This document shows positions 24,845-36,879 of a DNA stretch of 64,000 bases, piece by piece. A model generated the notes under the pieces. The model saw nothing but the letters and a program-made list of their open reading frames with translations, was not told the origin of the DNA and searched no databases. A program made the position numbers and the translations under genes. Source of the DNA: Anagrus nilaparvatae (lineage: Eukaryota > Arthropoda > Insecta > Hymenoptera > Mymaridae); NCBI GenBank assembly GCA_022575985.1, contig JAKSXM010000269.1, positions 2,666,001-2,730,000 of the forward strand, given 5' to 3'. Each line of letters opens with the position of its first letter. Within the stretch, counting starts at the first letter, position 1.

Positions 24845-25103
24845 TTAGCTGACAAATTAAATGAAGGAGACTTATTAGCAGAAATTGAAACCATGGGTTT
24901 TGAAACTCCAGAATAAGGTTACTTAGCAAAAATTAATTTTTGTTAATTATTGTTAATTAATTTTTGTTAATTATTGTTAATTAATTAAAAATTAATTATT
25001 GTTCCTTCAGGGACTAAGAAAGTATCAATTGGCAAATTAGTATGCATAATAGTGTCTGATGAAGGGAGTGTAGCAGCGTTTAAAGATTTTAAAGATTCAA
25101 GTA
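24845..25103 (+). pseudogene. PDC-E2 (dihydrolipoyl acetyltransferase) fragment, lipoyl part
   Basis: Bases 24845-24933 translate to ADKLNEGDLLAEIET..MGFETPE-stop-GYLAKI and 25001-25103 to VPSGTKKVSIGKLVCIIVSD then EGSVAAFKDFKDS. These are the core and end of a lipoyl domain of the pyruvate dehydrogenase E2 subunit. Three residues, including the lipoylated lysine (DKA of ETDKA), are deleted, a TAA is at 24914-24916, and 67 bases of AT-rich filler split the domain. It cannot encode a working enzyme. The fragment continues after the Tigger insertion at 33656. Confidence 0.85.
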
Positions 25104-25364
25104 CAGGGATCCCTCGTTATCCGCGGTTTTATTATCCGCGATTCACCGTATCCGCGGTAGGACCAAAATATCCAATCCCTTGTTTTACGCGGAAAAATTC
25201 TTGTTATCCGCGGTTTTAATTTAAAAAAAACGTCAAGAAGTATTTTGTTTCAGTGTGACAATGTTCAGATTTTCGAGAATATTTATCATTTTTTCCTAAC
25301 CTACATATATTTTTTTCATTTTTATTTTCAATTTTATAAAACAAAATTGTATTTCGTAATTATA

Positions 25365-25460
25365 ATGGCTCCTCAATAAAGGAAAACACCATCTTGCGCA
25401 AGGAGCGTCATGAATATCGCGGATAAACTCAAAATTTTAGATTTGATTGATAATGCCCAA
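25365..25460 (+). pseudogene. Tigger transposase N-terminal remnant
   Basis: ATG at 25365 reads MAPQ-stop-RKTPSC... then NIADKLKILDLIDN, the CENP-B/psq-type helix-turn-helix start of pogo-family transposases. An in-frame TAA follows codon 4 and the reading stops at the FB3 insertion (25456). Confidence 0.7.
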
Positions 25461-26145
25461 GCAAAAAAAATCATATAACTAATCATATAATTTATTATAT
25501 AAATAATCATATGAATAATCATATAATTAATGATATGATTAATTGATCCCAATGATCATATAAATAATCATATAAATAATTATATGATTAATTATATGAT
25601 TTTTCAAAATTAGCTAATTTTTTTTAAAAACATTAAAGATTTGTACATTTTTCTAATTTATCAGAAAATTTTATTTTTTTTCATTAAATAAATCGCTTTT
25701 TGACGAATTACAGAAAATTTACGTAATAAACGTAAGAAATTTTAGCATTTTTTTATTTTATTTATTTTATTAACGAATTATTAATGAAGAAGCCACATAG
25801 CACCAAATTTTTTCAAAATGTTTTAGTAATATTTTAGGACGTTTCATCAGTTCCAACTTCTTTTTTCTCAAAAAATAACTTTTTGCGTATTTGTAGATAT
25901 TTGGGGTTAAAAAAATACAGAAAATTTCGTATTTTTTTTTCATTTTATTTATTTTAAACAATTAAATATACAAAGCAAAATTTGCGATTTATTAAAACTT
26001 TATTTGGATCATAAAACTAAAACTGATCCTTCTCGAAACATCATTCAAAATTTCTGTAATTAAAAAAAGTATAAATTATTGAGATATTATTCTCTATACT
26101 GCAAATAAAATCTGAGCCCATTGCATTACCTATTTGCTCCCTGGG

Positions 26146-27275
26146 GCAGGGAGTGAACTCCCTGAAATTTTTGTCATTTCCTGGAATACCTTTGGAAAAA
26201 ACGAACCGTCCGTGGAAAAGCTAATATCCTGGAAGTATAATTTTTTATTTTTCATCCAAAATTATTTTCCGATTTTCCAAGATGGTAGATCAAAAAAAAT
26301 GTCAGATTAAGCTTTTTACATTGCCTGAGGATTTTCGAGGTTGAAAAAACGTTTTTATGAATGAAATTTTTTATTTTTTGGCCCTAGCGTATTTTCCGAT
26401 TTTCCAATAAAATATGAAAAAAGGAATTATTTATATTGCTTGGGAGTTGTAGAGGTTGAGAAAAACGTTTTTACTGATGATTATTTTTATTTTTTTCCTC
26501 AGCATATTTTCAGATTTTCCAAAAAATAATTAAAAAAAACTTAACTGGATTGTGTTTTTACACAATCAACGATCATGGAACATGTTCGGTTATAACAGTG
26601 TTAACGTATACTCTTTAATTATTATAAGTCCTAAAACCAAAATTTCCATAAATCTCGAAATACGAATTATCCTAAGTCCATGAACCTAAATTATCCTAAG
26701 TTCATGTTCTTATCAGGGCTTTCTTTCACTTTTTCAAATAGCCCATCCTATGAACATGTTTCATGTTAAAATAACTTTCTTGAATTGGTAAATTAGTTTA
26801 CTAAATAAATAAGAAAAAACGTGCTATCGAATCAAATTAAAAACGTTTTTTTTTTGTGATAAGCATTGGAAATCAATGTTTCTTGGAGATTAAAGTCGTG
26901 AATAAGTATGTCCATGCATGTATCAATTTTTATTTTTGGGGATGAAAAAATGAAAATTTTTATGTTTCAAATCGTTTTTCTTGGTCCGCCATATTGGAAA
27001 ATCAGAAAATATGCTGGGGCAAAGAAATAAAAATTTCAATTAAAATAAATGTTTTCTCAACCTTTGAAATCCACAGGTAATGTAAGAACTTCTTTTTTTC
27101 ATGTTTTTTGGTCCACTATGTTGCAAAATTGGAAAATTGTTTTGGATAAAAATTTAAAATTATGCCCCCAGGATAAGCATTCACTGGGATGGTTCATTTT
27201 CATCCTGAAGGTATTTCAGGAGATGACAAAAATTTCAGGAAGTTCACTCCCTGCCCCAGGGAGTTAACACGCTTA
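26146..27275. repeat. FB3 left sub-foldback with ATGGCGG-type units
   Basis: Bounded by CTCCCTGGGGCAGGGAGTG and CACTCCCTGCCCCAGGGAG. Units with the core TTTTCCAA(G/T)ATGG occur on the plus strand near 26268, 26392 and 26508 and on the minus strand near 26982 and 27108, around a spacer with repeats of CCTAAATTATCCTAAG. Confidence 0.75.
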
Positions 27276-27469
27276 TTTCAGAGATTTAATTCTCTAAATT
27301 CAGGGAAAGAATTAAAAGAGGTTAAAAATTTAGAAAAAGTTAAAAAATTTAACTCCCCAAATTTAAAGAGTTATAACTCTCTGAGTTACGGAGTAGTACT
27401 GCGTGTTTATTTTTGTTAGAGTAGAGATTTAAAGAAGCTTTTCAGTAAGTGGGCTACATATTTTGAAAC

Positions 27470-28470
27470 TAACAATAGGAGTTCAATACATTTTGAACAT
27501 CGAATTACACCAAATGGTTATTGATAAGTTTATTATGTTGAAAAAACATGCCTGCTACCCTCCGTTCATTTCAATCGGCCTTTTGGGCCTAGAAACGCAG
27601 GATTCAATGTTATGAAATAGGTTTTTTTGGTAATATTCAATGAAATGTTTAAACCTCACAAGTTAATTAAAACACTTCCGGTTGATCTCATTTTTTTGGT
27701 GTAAGAGTTCAAACGCCGTAAACTGCAATTTTTTATCACTAATTTTCTCATCAATGTAGCCAATTAACCAAATGGCCATTTTTGGCTAAAAATGACCAAT
27801 TTTTAAATTGCTACGAAATTCGTATTTTATGACAAAAAGGGGTTTTATATGTCTCGAAAAATTCCTACAAGCTTCAAGTTTCCAAAAATTTTTTATTTGT
27901 CTCATTTTCTTGAGTCATTTTTAAGAAATGGCTCTTCAAAGTTAACATTAAAAATGAGCTTTCTTAAAAAATCACAAATTTAGGACTCCGACTTCAAATT
28001 ATCATATTTGACTAACAAATAATTGAAAAAGGTAGAGTAAAAAATTATTGGAAATTTAAAGCTTCTGAAAATATTTTGAGACTTATAAAACCCATTTTCT
28101 TCAAAAATTACAAATTTGGCAGCAATTTAAAAATTGATCATTTTTAACCAAAATGACAATTCGGTTAATTGGCTATAGTGATAAGAGAATTAATGATACA
28201 AAATTACGGTTTACGGCGTTTGAAAGGTGATACTTACAGCCAAAAATGAGATTAACCAGAAGAGTTTTGATTAACTTGTGAGGTTTTAGCCATTCATTGA
28301 AAATGACCAAAAAACTATAACATTGAGCCCTGCGTTTCTATGCCCAGATGGCTCATTGGAATGAACGGAGGGTAGTCGGCATGTTTTTTCAACATAGTAA
28401 ACTCATCCATAACCATTCAGTGTAATTTGGTGTTCCAAATTTATTGTACTCCTCTTGTAAGATATTTTAA
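27470..28470. repeat. Inverted repeat in FB3 interior
   Basis: Arms about 27490-27830 and 28110-28455 (CATGCCTGCTACCCTCCG / CGGAGGGTAGTCGGCATG). No coding content. Confidence 0.75.
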
Positions 28471-28489
28471 CTATATTTACTTAAAATAT

Positions 28490-28920
28490 TCATTTTACGA
28501 CTATCGAGCCAATGCTTTGCACAATTTGATACCAGAAAAAGAAAAAATAAATTTAAAAAGTTTATTTGTTTAAAGAAATACAACATGTTAAAGTTCTAGT
28601 CATCAATGCTTAAGATTCAAGATATGGGCAGTTAGGATCAAAATTCTGCTAAAACTTGCTCTAAAATTAGCTTTAAAATTTATAAGAAAATAGCTACAAA
28701 TTGTTACTGGTAAAGTCGAGGGTAAATTTTAGCGAAAAATTTCCTACCGCCCCACCTACTGCTAATGAATATTCTTCAGCTAGTGCCTAGCAGAATTTTG
28801 ATCCAAATTGCCTATATCTGGAAACATTTATGACTAAAACTTTAAAATGTGGTATTTGTTTAAATCAGTAAACCTTTTCAATTTTTTTTCATTTCCTGGC
28901 GCCCAATTGCGCAAAGCAGT
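28490..28920. repeat. Small foldback, related to 34330-34850
   Basis: Inverted halves around GATCAAAATTCTGCTA... and TAGCAGAATTTTGATCC; the outer ends share GAGCCAATGCTTTGCAC-like sequence. A sister copy, with the CCTCCACCTA core, lies at 34330-34850. Confidence 0.6.
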
Positions 28921-30465
28921 CTTATAAATTATTTTTGGGTATAAATTTTTAGAAAGGTTCTAAAAGCTGTTCATACCATTTGCCGATTTTTGCAGATTTC
29001 ATTTTCATTTACAAATCGATGCACTACGTTATGCTGTCTCTACCCATTGCGACAAGAATTAAAATTGGTTTAAAAATAGCAAGGTAACTTATCATATCTA
29101 AAAAGTGCACTTTTATTCCAAGAATTAATTTTAACCTAAGAAAGGCATAAAAAATCAAATAAATTCGCTATAAATTGTTAAATCTCAAAATAAAATTAAA
29201 AAAGAATCAATTTACATTACAAAGGTGAAATTTTACTTGTAAAATTCGAACCTTGAGATCTTATTTCATATTTACTCAGTCAATTTCTTGTAATTAGTTC
29301 CTGATTACAGTCGTAAATAAAACTGAGAAAAAAAATTATCTTTTTTTAGTCTTTTATAAGGGCTAAAGAATATTTTATCATAATACTTTTTGATTTTAAT
29401 TTCAATTTCAGAGAATCAGCTATTTGAAGTCATTTTTATCCAAAGTCGCTTTTTCATCGTTTAGAAAACAGAGAGAACCTTTTTTTTTGACAGAACCTAC
29501 TAAAAATGCTTCTCTGATTGGATGTCTGAAAAAAATTCACACAAATAAATTAATATTGCACTTTTTAATTTTTAACTTAATGTAATTTTTTCTACATTTT
29601 AATATTTTTTTTTACTGATTGAAAAATTTGATTTATTATTTTTTGGTTAAGTTTGTTTATTACCATAATTTATGCTAATGAACTTGAACTTTGATATAAA
29701 CAAATTTAACCAAAAAGTAATAAATCAAATTTTTCAATCAGTAAAAAAAAATATTAAAAATGTAGAAAAAATTACAATAAGTTAAAAATTAATAAGTGCA
29801 ATATTAAAAATATATCTTATTAATTTGTGTGAACTTTTTTCAGATGTCCAATCAAAAAAGGATTTTTAGTAGAACTGTCAAAAATAATGGTTCTCTCTGT
29901 TCTCTAAACGATGAAAAAGCGACTTTGGATAAAAATGACTTCAAACAGCTGATTCTCTGAAATTGAAATTAAAATCAAAAAGTATTATGATAAAATATTT
30001 TTTAGCCCTTATAAAAGACTAAACAAAGATAATTTTTTTTTTCAGTTTTATTTACAACTGTAATTAGGAACTTATTACAAGAAATTGACTTTGAGTAAAT
30101 ATGAAATAAGATCTCAAGGTTCAAATTTTACAATTAAAATTTCACCTTTGTAATGTAAATTGATTCTTTTTTAATTTTATTTTAAGATTTAACAAATTAT
30201 AGCAAATTTATTTGTTTTTTTTTATTCCTTTTTTAGGTTAAAATTAATTCTTGGAGTAAAAGTGCACTTTTGAGATATGATAAGGTACCTTGCTATTTTT
30301 AAACAAATTTTAATTATTGACGCAATGGGTAGAGACAGCATAAAGTAGTGCGTCGATTTGTAAATGAAATTCTGAAAAAACAAGCAAAAAGGTATGAAAA
30401 TTAGTTCTAAAGCTTTTAGAGCCTTTCGAAAAATGTTAACCAAAAAATAATCTATGAGACTGTAA
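28920..30465. repeat. 1.5 kb palindrome, centre shared with 60742-62188
   Basis: Arms of ~750 bp meet near 29690 in TGGTTAAGTTTGTTTA...TAAACAAATTTAACC. The palindrome at 60742-62188 has the same centre but different ends. Confidence 0.75.
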
Positions 30466-30794
30466 GTATCAAAATATTTAAAAAAATGTATATCAAAACA
30501 TATAGAGGTTCTGTTTAGGTTTTATTATGATTTACAGAAGCTATTATTTGATGACCTTTTAATGGGGCTTTTCAGTCACTGATTTAAACTAAGATATTCT
30601 AACTATATTAAATTAAATTAATCACTTTTCAGCTATCGAGTTGTTGCTTTATTGAGTGCAATTGGGTGCCAGAAAATGAAAAAAAAAATTGGAAAGGGGT
30701 TTAAACAAAATTTGTGGTATGTACCACGTTTTAAAGTTTTAGTCAAAAATGCTTCTAGATATGGGCTTAAAACTCATTAAATTCAGCTGGGAGT

Positions 30795-32190
30795 TAAATT
30801 TCTTACCTATTTTCTAAATTTTTAGCCTCTTTTAATTCTTTCTCTAAATTTAGAGAATTAAATCTCTGAAATTAGAGTGTTAACTCCCTGGGATAGGGAG
30901 TTATCTCCCTTATGGGATAGGGAGTTATCTCCCTGAAATTTTTTTCATCTCCTGAAATACCTTCGGAATTAAAATGAATCGTCCCAGGGAAAGCTTATCC
31001 TGGAGGCATAATTTTAAATTTTTATCCAAAACAATTTTCCAATTTTACAATATGGCGGACCAAAAAACACTAAAAAAAACTTTTTACATTACCTGTAGAT
31101 TTCAAAGGTTGAGAATAACGTTTTTATTAATGGAAATTTTTATTTCTTTGTCCCAGCATATTTTCTGATTTTCCAATATGGCGAACCAAAAAACATTTAA
31201 ATAGGAACATTCTACATTACCTAGGGTTTTTCAAAGTTGAGAAAAACATTTTCATTCCTAAAAATTGTTATTTTTTTGACACAGCATATTTTCAAATTTT
31301 CCAAGATGGTGAGCCCAAAAAATGTCACAAAAAATTTCAGAATAAGCTTTTTATATTGCCTGGGAGTTTTTAAGGTTGAGAAAAACGTTTTTAAACATGA
31401 AAATTTTCATTTTTTTACCCCCAAGAATAAAAATTGATACATGCATTTACATACATATTCACGAATTTAATCTTCAAGAAACATTAAGTCCCAATGCTTA
31501 TCACAAACAAAAAACGTTTTTAATTTGATTCGATAGCACGTTTTTTCTTATTTATTTAGTAAACTAATTTATCAATTCTAGAAAGTTATTTTAACATGGA
31601 ACATTTTCATAGTTTGGGCAATTTAAAAAAGTCCGGCTCGGTAGGGGCGTGGGTTTAAAAGTGACGTTTTTTTTGGGGGGGGGGGGTTTGAAATAGACTT
31701 AGAATATTTTTGATTTAGGGACTTGAAGAATTTGAAGTGGAAGTTAGGGCCTGATCAGGCCCTGATAAGTACAAGAAGTTATTGGAAATTATTTTATTGG
31801 AAAATCGGAAAATACGCTAGGGCCAAAAAATAAAAAATTTCATTCATAAAAACGTTTTTTACAACCTCCAAAAACCCAGGCGATTTAAGAAGCTTTTTCT
31901 GATATACATTTTGGTCCGCCATATTGGAAAATCGGTAAATATGCAAGGGCAAAAAAATAAAAATTTTCATGAATAAAAACATTTTTTTCAACCTCGAAAA
32001 TCCTCAGGCAATGTAAAAAGCTTAATCTGACATGTTTTTTGATCTACCATCTTGGAAAATCGGAAAATAGTTTTGGATGAAAAATAAAAAATTATACTTC
32101 CAGGATATCAGCTTTCCCTCGGACGGTTCGTTTTTTCCCAAAGGTATTCCAGGAAATGACAAAAATTTCAGGGAGTTCACTCCCTGCCCC
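30795..32190. repeat. FB3 right sub-foldback
   Basis: Inverted partner of 26146-27390. Plus units near 31030, 31160 and 31290; minus units near 31797, 31917 and 32043; central spacer with a G tract at 31674-31686. Confidence 0.75.
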
Positions 32191-32236
32191 AGGGAGCAAA
32201 TAGGTAATGCAATGGGCTCAGATTTTATTTGCAGTA

Positions 32237-32575
32237 TTGGGATTCATGATTAAACACATGCACGCGCGTCGGTGTAAGTAAGATGGCTATCCTAAGGTAT
32301 GAATTAACATTGTACATATAGACCAAAAAATGATATTTTTAATAAAATGAATTAAAGGTTTAAAATTTTTACAAAAATAAAACAGTGTATAATAGAAATA
32401 GTATTGTGTTAATAAATTTATGTGTTTTTTTCAATTTAATATCTTTATTTTAACTAATAATGAACTATTTGTTACTTTTCCTATGTTATTCATGGAAAAA
32501 GAGTAGCCATGTTTTATACACACCTACGTGTGGAGGGGGTAAAAAAGTAAGCATGAATTTAATCGTGATTCCCAA
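32237..32575. mobile_element. 339-bp MITE, TSD TA
   Basis: Ends TTGGGATTCATGATTAAA and TTTAATCGTGATTCCCAA are inverted; TA on each side. The empty site is in the opposite FB3 arm near 26098. Fits a Tc1/mariner-type MITE. Confidence 0.75.
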
Positions 32576-33204
32576 TAGAGAATAATATCTCAATAATTTA
32601 TACTTTTTTTAGTTAAAGAAATTTTGAATGATGTTTTGAGAAGGATCAGTTTTAGTTTTATGATCTAAATAAAGTTTTAATAAATCGCAAATTTTGCTTT
32701 GTATATTTAATTGTTTAAAATAAATAAAATGAAAAAAAGATACGAAATTTTCTTTATTTTTTTAACCCCAAATATCTACAAATACGAAAAAAGTAATTTT
32801 TTGAGAAAAAAGAAGTTGGAACTGATGAAACGTCCTAAAATATTACTAAAACATTTTGAAAAAATTTGGTGCTATGTGACTTCTTCATTAATAATTCGTT
32901 AATAAAATAAATAAAATAAAAAAATGCTAAAATTTCTTACGTTTATTACGTAAATTTTCTGTAAATCGTCAAAAAGCAATTTATTTAATGAAAAAAAATA
33001 AAATTTTCTGATAAATTAGAAAAATGTTCAAATTTTTAATGTTTTAAAAAAAAATTAGCTAATTTTGAAAAATCATATAATTAATCATATAATTATTTAT
33101 ATGATCATTGGGATCAATTAATCATATCATTAATTATATGATTATTCATATGATTATTTATATGATAAATTATATGATTAGTTATATGATTTTTTTTGCT
33201 TGGG

Positions 33205-33447
33205 TGGTGAAAAAAGTGCCAGTAACCGAACCAAATATTTCTCTCAACGAAAAGCCATTTTACAAATCATAAATTCCTTATAAACTGCCTTTGATTTGGC
33301 AATGAATTATGATCCGATAATGACAAGGAGTTTGAGTTATAAACATAGTTGTGAAAACGCAGTAGAAATTTATGAAGAGTTATATAAGGATGTTTTAAGA
33401 CGAGCAAAACAGTCGCGGATGAACGACTTTTTTTATCAGAAAAATTA
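33205..33447 (+). pseudogene. Tigger transposase C-terminal remnant
   Basis: The frame KYFSQRKAILQIINSL-stop-TAFDLAMNYDPIMTRS...QSRMNDFFYQKN-stop matches the tail of Tigger-like transposases, which commonly end in a Q..(I/L)(T/N)DFF motif. One in-frame stop. Confidence 0.6.
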
Positions 33448-33655
33448 ATCCTGAACTTAATTTCATTGAAATTTTGTATTTTTTGAAATAAAGTTACGTA
33501 CTTTTAGTCTTAAAATCATTTTAAAAAAAAAAAAATTAATTTTTATACCATTTGAACTTCTACGAACGTAACCCCTATTTTCCCATAAGAGTAAGGTCTT
33601 ATTATCCGCGGTACTTTTTAGGAACGTATCCCCCGCGGATAACGAGGGATGCCTG

Positions 33656-33815
33656 TACTCCAGCACCTACTGCTTCAGCCAAACACCACCACCTCCAGCA
33701 GCTCCCAAGCCTTCTTCACCTCAATCATCGGTTGCTAGTGCTCCGGTTTCATCACCCATTCAACAAGGAGACAGAATATTTGTAACTCCACTTGCAAGGA
33801 AACTTGCCTCGGAAT
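33656..33815 (+). pseudogene. PDC-E2 fragment, linker and binding-domain start
   Basis: Continues the gene fragment cut by Tigger. It reads the flexible proline/alanine linker (PPPPAAPKPSSPQSSVASAP) and then RIFVTPLARKLASE, the first helix of the peripheral subunit-binding domain that holds E1/E3. It shifts frame near 33690 and ends abruptly at 33815 before the arm. Confidence 0.8.
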
Positions 33816-34139
33816 TTATTTTTATGTTTTTTTCCATTTTACAATTATTTAATAATAAAATAAACGATTAATTGTTTATTTATTCTTTATTTATTCTTTT
33901 TAATACCTTAATCTTTTTTTCTTAACATTAAACATAAAATAATCTGAAAATAATTAAAAAACAAAATAACTTAACTGAAAATCATGATAAAAATATAAAA
34001 AGAGAACACCCAAGTTTGATCAGAAGCCCAAAATCGTTTATAAATACGAAAAATTATTCCGCCCCCCTTTAGTACCAACATAAATATAAATCTAGTAATT
34101 TACTAAATTCGTTTTCAAATACGGCCAATGTACATTTAC

Positions 34140-34330
34140 ATGGTCTTCTTATGCTTCTTAGCGCTAAAATTCAAAATTAATTTTTGTTTTTTTAAATTTT
34201 GCACCATAATATTAAATTTTTTTAAGGGCGCTCTGTCCACCACTGGGTGTTTTTGCGTAGCATATTTGTAACTAAAATATTTTAACCATATATTTATTTA
34301 TAATAATTTTTTAATGAAAGAATCAATGCT
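34140..34330. other. Spacer, no gene
   Basis: AT-rich, nothing recognised. Confidence 0.5.
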
Positions 34331-34850
34331 TTTCAGTATTTAGTATAAGATTATTAAAAAAAAATTAAAAATGTTTATTTGTTTAAGCAAATACGAACTG
34401 TTAAATTTTTGAAATTTTTGGGTCATAAAAGCCTGAGTTCCCAGATCTGGGCTACTTGGATCGAAATTCTGCTTGGCTCATATTGAAGATTATTCAATTC
34501 TAGGTGGAGGTATCGTGGGAAATTTTTCGCTATAAACCTTTTCAGTAATGAGTTTTACCTATTTATTATAAATTGTAGAGCATTTTTAACTTTTTTTTTG
34601 TAAGCAATTAGCTGTAACTCATTAGGCCGTCTCTATACCAGACAAGATTATCTTTTTTTAAAATTGCATTTCTATGCATTTTAAATAGGAACATAATCAT
34701 AAAATAAAATTATATCGTCTGGTGAAGAAAGGGCCTTACTGAAGAGGTTTAGCGAAAAATTTCCCACGATACCTCCACCTAGAATTGAATGATCTTCAAT
34801 ATGAGCCAACCCGGTAGAAAAAATACAACGTGAAATACAACGTCGTTTAC
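34330..34850. repeat. Small foldback, sister of 28490-28920
   Basis: Arms 34455-34550 and 34735-34825 (CTAGGTGGAGGTATCGTGGG and its complement) around ~190 bp. Confidence 0.75.
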
Positions 34851-35047
34851 AATATGATAAATGATATTATATACGGTCTCCTAAATATACGCCGTCATAA
34901 ACGATTGATATCTTTTGGCTGAAAAAACAACGTCTTTCATAAATTATGCAAAGAAATTGTCAAAAAATGACTATATTTTTGAGAATATTTGTCAATTAAA
35001 AAATTTTAAATTCTGATGTAGTATTGTGCACAACGTTGTGCACAAGA

Positions 35048-35432
35048 CCCTGGTGCAAATAGTTACGTTAAACTTAACGTTAAGTTTTAACGTTAAATTT
35101 TACATTGATTTGCTATTAAAAGTTAACGTAAACTTAACATTAAATTTAACGTTAAATTTAGGTAACGCAAACGATAAAAAAAATGAAAAACTTCAAACCT
35201 AATCTAATCCTTATAAAAGGAAGTAAATATCATTTTTTACTTTTTTTAATGGCTTTAAATGCACATTTGATAAGATTAGATTAGGTTTGATTAAGTTTTT
35301 CATTTTTTTTATCGTTAACGTTAAATTTAACGTTAAATTTAATGTAAAATTTACGTTAACTCAATGGCAAATCAACGTAGAATTTAATGTTAAAACTTAA
35401 CGTTAAGTTTAACGTAACTATTTGCGCCAGGG
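35048..35432. mobile_element. 385-bp palindromic MITE (CCCTGGTGCAAA ends)
   Basis: Inverted ends CCCTGGTGCAAATAG / CTATTTGCGCCAGGG enclose TTAACGTTAAATTTAACG-type repeats and a 60-bp spaced hairpin. GA may be the TSD. It sits in a GTGCACAA-rich zone that belongs to FB4. A related, one-ended array is at 55231-55880. Confidence 0.75.
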
Positions 35433-35575
35433 GATGTACACAAGTTTGTACACAAGCTGGTGCACAAGCTTGTGCACAAAATCGCGAAATTTTGTGCATA
35501 AAATAGAAAAAAACTTAGTTTTAATAAAAATGGACGGAAAACCGAAATATAGTCCTCCAGAAGTCCAGGTAATAC

Positions 35576-36855
35576 TGTAACAATCAGGTTTTAAGCTGAT
35601 TAGTACTATTTAAATTGATTTTAGGAAGGTTGTCCAGGCCTTCCAGGGATAGTTAATTAGCTTGGTGTTCAGAAAAAGTTACTCAAAATGGTGAATTGAA
35701 TTAACTTTTTCTGTAAAAATAAAATATGTTACTTACTTTTTTTTGAAATTGGATGTCCAAAAATTTATTAACTGAATTTGTACTAAGTATTTTTTTTAAA
35801 GTTTAATTTATTGAAACTTAAATAATTTATAAAATTGAAGTTAAGTTGAGGAAAGAAAAATATAATTTAAAATTAAACGAACGATTTCTTTAAATGATAA
35901 TATTAATTTAAAATGAAATTAAGTCCAAGTTATTCCTTTCTTTTTCTTTTTCTTCATTTTTAAAGCGAGCCAAGTTCTGAACCGGTTCAGAAGAACTTCG
36001 AGAAGGCCTTTTCCAGGCAAAAACTCCAGTATTTAAGCACCGAAATCTTTAATAAGACCGACTTCCCCTCTTGATAAAAATCAAGAGTGGGTTGAGGGTC
36101 TTATCTAAGATACTACTCCTAGAGTTTGTCTAAGAGGGGAATTCCTTTGTCGACTCATTATCACGAATAGATCGGATGTTATTTTTCTTATCTAAATTTT
36201 TAATGAGTCGACAAAACGTGATATTTCAAAACAATGGGTTTTACATAAGATATTTATAGGAATACTTTTGTCTTTGTCTGACTTTATCAAAATAAAATTT
36301 TGTTAAGTCATTAAGTAAACCCATTGTTTTACTTGAACTTAATTTTCTTTGTTTTTCATAAATAAATTACTTTTGAAACCTTTTTCTTTTAATTTAAGCT
36401 AATTATGGGCTTTTTAGAGCAATTTATTCACGAGAATTAAACCTAAAATTTATTATGCTAAACGTAAATTTTTATAAAGGTAGCTTAAAATTATGCTTAA
36501 TTTACGTAGTTCCAGGCTAATAATTTCATCCCTTGAGTTTTCCTTAAATCTAAATTTAGTTTCTAAAGTAGAATAAAAAAATAAAATCTCGAAAGTGAAA
36601 TAATGGCCTTGACTAAGGTTTTTCCAGTTATCCGGTGAAACTAAAGGCAAAATCGTTTTTCTCGCAATAGAAAATTTAGCTTGAATAACTGGAAAAGATT
36701 GTCTTTAAATTTTCCGTGAAAATTTTAAATTTAACAAATTCGAATTTGTATACACGGAAAAAATTTTATGTACCGTTTTTTCTACATACACGAAAAAAAA
36801 AATTTTAAACGTACAAAAAAAGTTTTTTTTTTTTTAAACGGCTGAGGACGTTACA
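35576..36855 (-). mobile_element. Solo LTR of the LARD-like family, TSD ATAC
   Basis: 1280 bp, TGTAACAATC...GGACGTTACA, flanked by ATAC (35572-35575 and 36856-36859). The opposite FB4 arm shows the empty site (TAATACTCAGGAAGG, near 38475). It is more diverged from the 5588-14081 LTRs than they are from each other, so it is an older insertion reduced by LTR-LTR recombination. Confidence 0.9.
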
Positions 36856-36879
36856 ATACTCAGGAAGGTATTATTAATT

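Larger units (their letters stand above)
25456..33204. mobile_element. Foldback element FB3 (7.7 kb) inside Tigger
   Basis: Ends CCCAAGCAAAAAAAATCATA and its inverse enclose about 2 kb arms (25456-27390 and 30795-33204, the latter with a MITE insert). TCATATAA-type palindromic repeats follow each end (25470-25610, 33065-33190). Each arm itself holds a smaller foldback of tandem units around ACTCCCTGCCCCAGGGAGT ends. The interior (27470-30780) is three further inverted repeats. No transposase found. Confidence 0.75.
25104..33655 (+). mobile_element. Tigger/pogo DNA transposon remnant, TSD TA
   Basis: TIRs CAGGGATCCCTCGTTATCC (left) and the complement of CAGGCATCCCTCGTTATCC (right) match the Tigger-type ends. 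TA flanks both sides (25102-25103 and 33656-33657), splitting the E2 fragment. The N-terminal and C-terminal ends of a transposase remain at 25365-25460 and 33205-33447; the middle is gone and foldback FB3 occupies the junction. Confidence 0.85.
24522..34136. mobile_element. TIR element with captured PDC-E2 gene fragment, TSD AAT
   Basis: Arms 24522-24750 and 33899-34136 are inverted copies ending GGCCGTATTTGAAAACG and CGTTTTCAAATACGGCC. AAT flanks both sides (24519-24521, 34137-34139). Without the later Tigger insertion (25104-33655) it would be about 1.06 kb. Between the arms lies only a piece of a host metabolic gene, so it has the form of a Pack-type element (a non-autonomous TIR transposon that has captured a gene fragment). 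Superfamily unknown; a 3-bp TSD would suit Harbinger-like elements. Confidence 0.7.
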
